From an uncultured Ruminococcus sp. (lineage in GTDB: Bacteria > Bacillota > Clostridia > Oscillospirales > Ruminococcaceae): a stretch of 6,834 nucleotides of DNA. The translations under genes and the position numbers were made by a program. Under the pieces are notes generated by a model, which searched no databases, had not been told where the DNA came from, and saw only the letters and a program-made list of their open reading frames with translations. Position 1 is the stretch's first letter. The number at the start of each line of letters is the position of its first letter. The DNA is taken from positions 1 through 6,834 of the forward strand of contig CAMWVM010000088.1 of NCBI GenBank assembly GCA_947177715.1, given 5' to 3'. Shown here piece by piece: positions 5,978 through 6,834 of this stretch.

Positions 5978-6634
5978 ATGAAAAAGAGCGTTTACAGTCT
6001 TGTGCTTATGGACGATGTTGTCGAGGCGATTGACAGAATGGCATATTCCATGAATACAAGCCGTTCAAATCTTATTAATCAGATACTTGCAGAAAGGGTC
6101 AGCTTTGTTACACCTGAGATGAGAATGAGAGATATTTTTTCGAGGATAGAACAGCTGATGGACAGTCGTTTTCAGTTGTTGGAACAGCCGTCTGAAGCTA
6201 TGATGTCAGTGAAAAGTCCGCTTAAATACAAATATAAGCCTACTATAAAATATAGTGTGGAGCTTTTCCGCTCCTTTGAGGGTGGGGTAGGCAGACTGAA
6301 GGTTTCGTTTAGAACACAAAGCCGACATTTTATTGATATTCTGAGTCAGTTTTTTATTCTGTGGCATGTTCTTGAGAACAAGTATCTTGAAAGCGTTTAC
6401 AGGGACGGAGTGCCGTGGGAGCTTCGTGATATTAATTTTACAAGGGATTTTTATGCCCCTAATCCTGAAAAGCTTACCGATGATGACATTGCAGAAGCCA
6501 TCGGTTCATATATCGTCCTGCTGGACGAATGTATAAAAATATTTTTTGAAAGAATAAATAACATTGAAAGTGCAAAAAGAATTATAGAAGATAAATATCG
6601 GGAGCACTTGAAAAAAGGGCTTGTTATTGTATAG
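5978..6634 (+). CDS. Ribbon-helix-helix (CopG/MetJ-fold) protein with long unknown C-terminal domain
   Basis: The first 43 residues fit a ribbon-helix-helix DNA-binding fold: a short beta strand (KSVYSLVL, 3-10), helix A (about 12-24, DDVVEAIDRMAYS), the turn NTSRS (26-30) and helix B (about 30-41, NLINQILAERV). Such proteins dimerise through the strand and bind DNA in the major groove. The remaining 175 residues are not a family I recognise. They contain a probable helix (residues 50-70), a basic, strand-like part near KYKYKPTIKYSVELF and GRLKVSFRTQSRHF, an aromatic stretch (DILSQFFILWHVL), and a charged helical C-terminus. No membrane segment or catalytic motif was seen. At 218 residues it is much longer than typical CopG-type repressors. 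The adjacent dyad at 5878-5908 makes autoregulation plausible, and control of the divergent Enzyme I-like gene possible. Function beyond DNA binding is unknown. Confidence 0.85.
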   Translation: MKKSVYSLVLMDDVVEAIDRMAYSMNTSRSNLINQILAERVSFVTPEMRMRDIFSRIEQLMDSRFQLLEQPSEAMMSVKSPLKYKYKPTIKYSVELFRSFEGGVGRLKVSFRTQSRHFIDILSQFFILWHVLENKYLESVYRDGVPWELRDINFTRDFYAPNPEKLTDDDIAEAIGSYIVLLDECIKIFFERINNIESAKRIIEDKYREHLKKGLVIV

Positions 6635-6834
6635 AACAAAGGATTTAAATAAGCGTAGCTTCGAGGGAATAAAAAGCCTGAAAATGAAATTTTAAATTTG
6701 ATAGTGCAGATATAAAAATTGGCATATTAAATGTTTAGTTAAGCCTTTTTAAATGGAGGTCCCTTAGCTTTAAACCAAGGTAAAAAAAATTAAGTTTTAT
6801 AACCTACGACTAATGTCCGCCACCTCTAAGGTGC
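6635..6834 (+). other. Right-edge non-coding stretch with possible RNA structure
   Basis: No supported gene was found in these 200 bases. An ATG at 6814 stays open to the edge but has no ribosome site. A GGAGGT at 6755-6760 has no start codon at usable spacing. The stretch from 6755 holds several possible pairings: CACCT (6821-6825) with AGGTG (6829-6833) as a local hairpin, GAGGT (6756-6760) with ACCTC (6822-6826), CCTTAG (6762-6767) with CTAAGG (6826-6831), and AGGT (6778-6781) with ACCT (6802-6805). Some exclude each other. This suggests the 5' part of a structured RNA or leader cut by the window end. I do not recognise a named RNA class, strand is assumed, and no clear terminator for the preceding gene was seen. 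Confidence 0.3.

Noticed and set aside
6814..6834. ATG at 6814 open to the window end as a new gene start
   Set aside because: No Shine-Dalgarno precedes it and the codons sit inside foldable sequence; seven codons are too few to judge.

Overview
The window looks like a chromosomal segment of a low-GC, Gram-positive member of the Clostridia (Ruminococcaceae/Oscillospiraceae-like). The evidence is AT-rich intergenic DNA, strong purine-rich Shine-Dalgarno sites, near-consensus sigma-A promoters with extended -10 boxes, TTG starts, and an LCP wall-assembly protein. The taxon is an inference from style and gene families; no marker gene is present.

Layout. Bases 1-282 are the C-terminal end of a Zn/Cd-type P1B ATPase, closed by a strong hairpin terminator. 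Next come two independent plus-strand units, each with its own extended -10 promoter and terminator: an LCP (LytR-CpsA-Psr) wall-polymer ligase (430-1677) and a YbiT/YkpA-like ABC-F protein (1783-3399). A bidirectional terminator at 3401-3431 separates these from minus-strand genes. The minus-strand genes are, in transcription order, a stand-alone phosphotransferase Enzyme I N-terminal-domain protein (5753-5040), then a polar amino-acid ABC permease (4931-4218) and its ATPase (4199-3441). The transporter pair has its own promoter. Diverging from the Enzyme I-like gene is a plus-strand ribbon-helix-helix DNA-binding protein (5978-6634). The last 200 bases hold no convincing gene but do hold possible RNA structure cut by the window edge.

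The genes are mostly separate functions (metal efflux, wall assembly, ribosome-associated ABC-F, amino-acid transport, possible PTS-linked regulation) and do not form one obvious system. The points most worth attention are four. The ABC-F protein has one ATP site degraded at several key positions. The Enzyme I-like protein has the phosphorylatable histidine but no PEP-binding domain. A 31-bp AT-rich dyad lies just upstream of the ribbon-helix-helix gene promoter. Unexplained foldable sequence lies at the right edge. I see no mobile element, CRISPR array, tRNA or rRNA.
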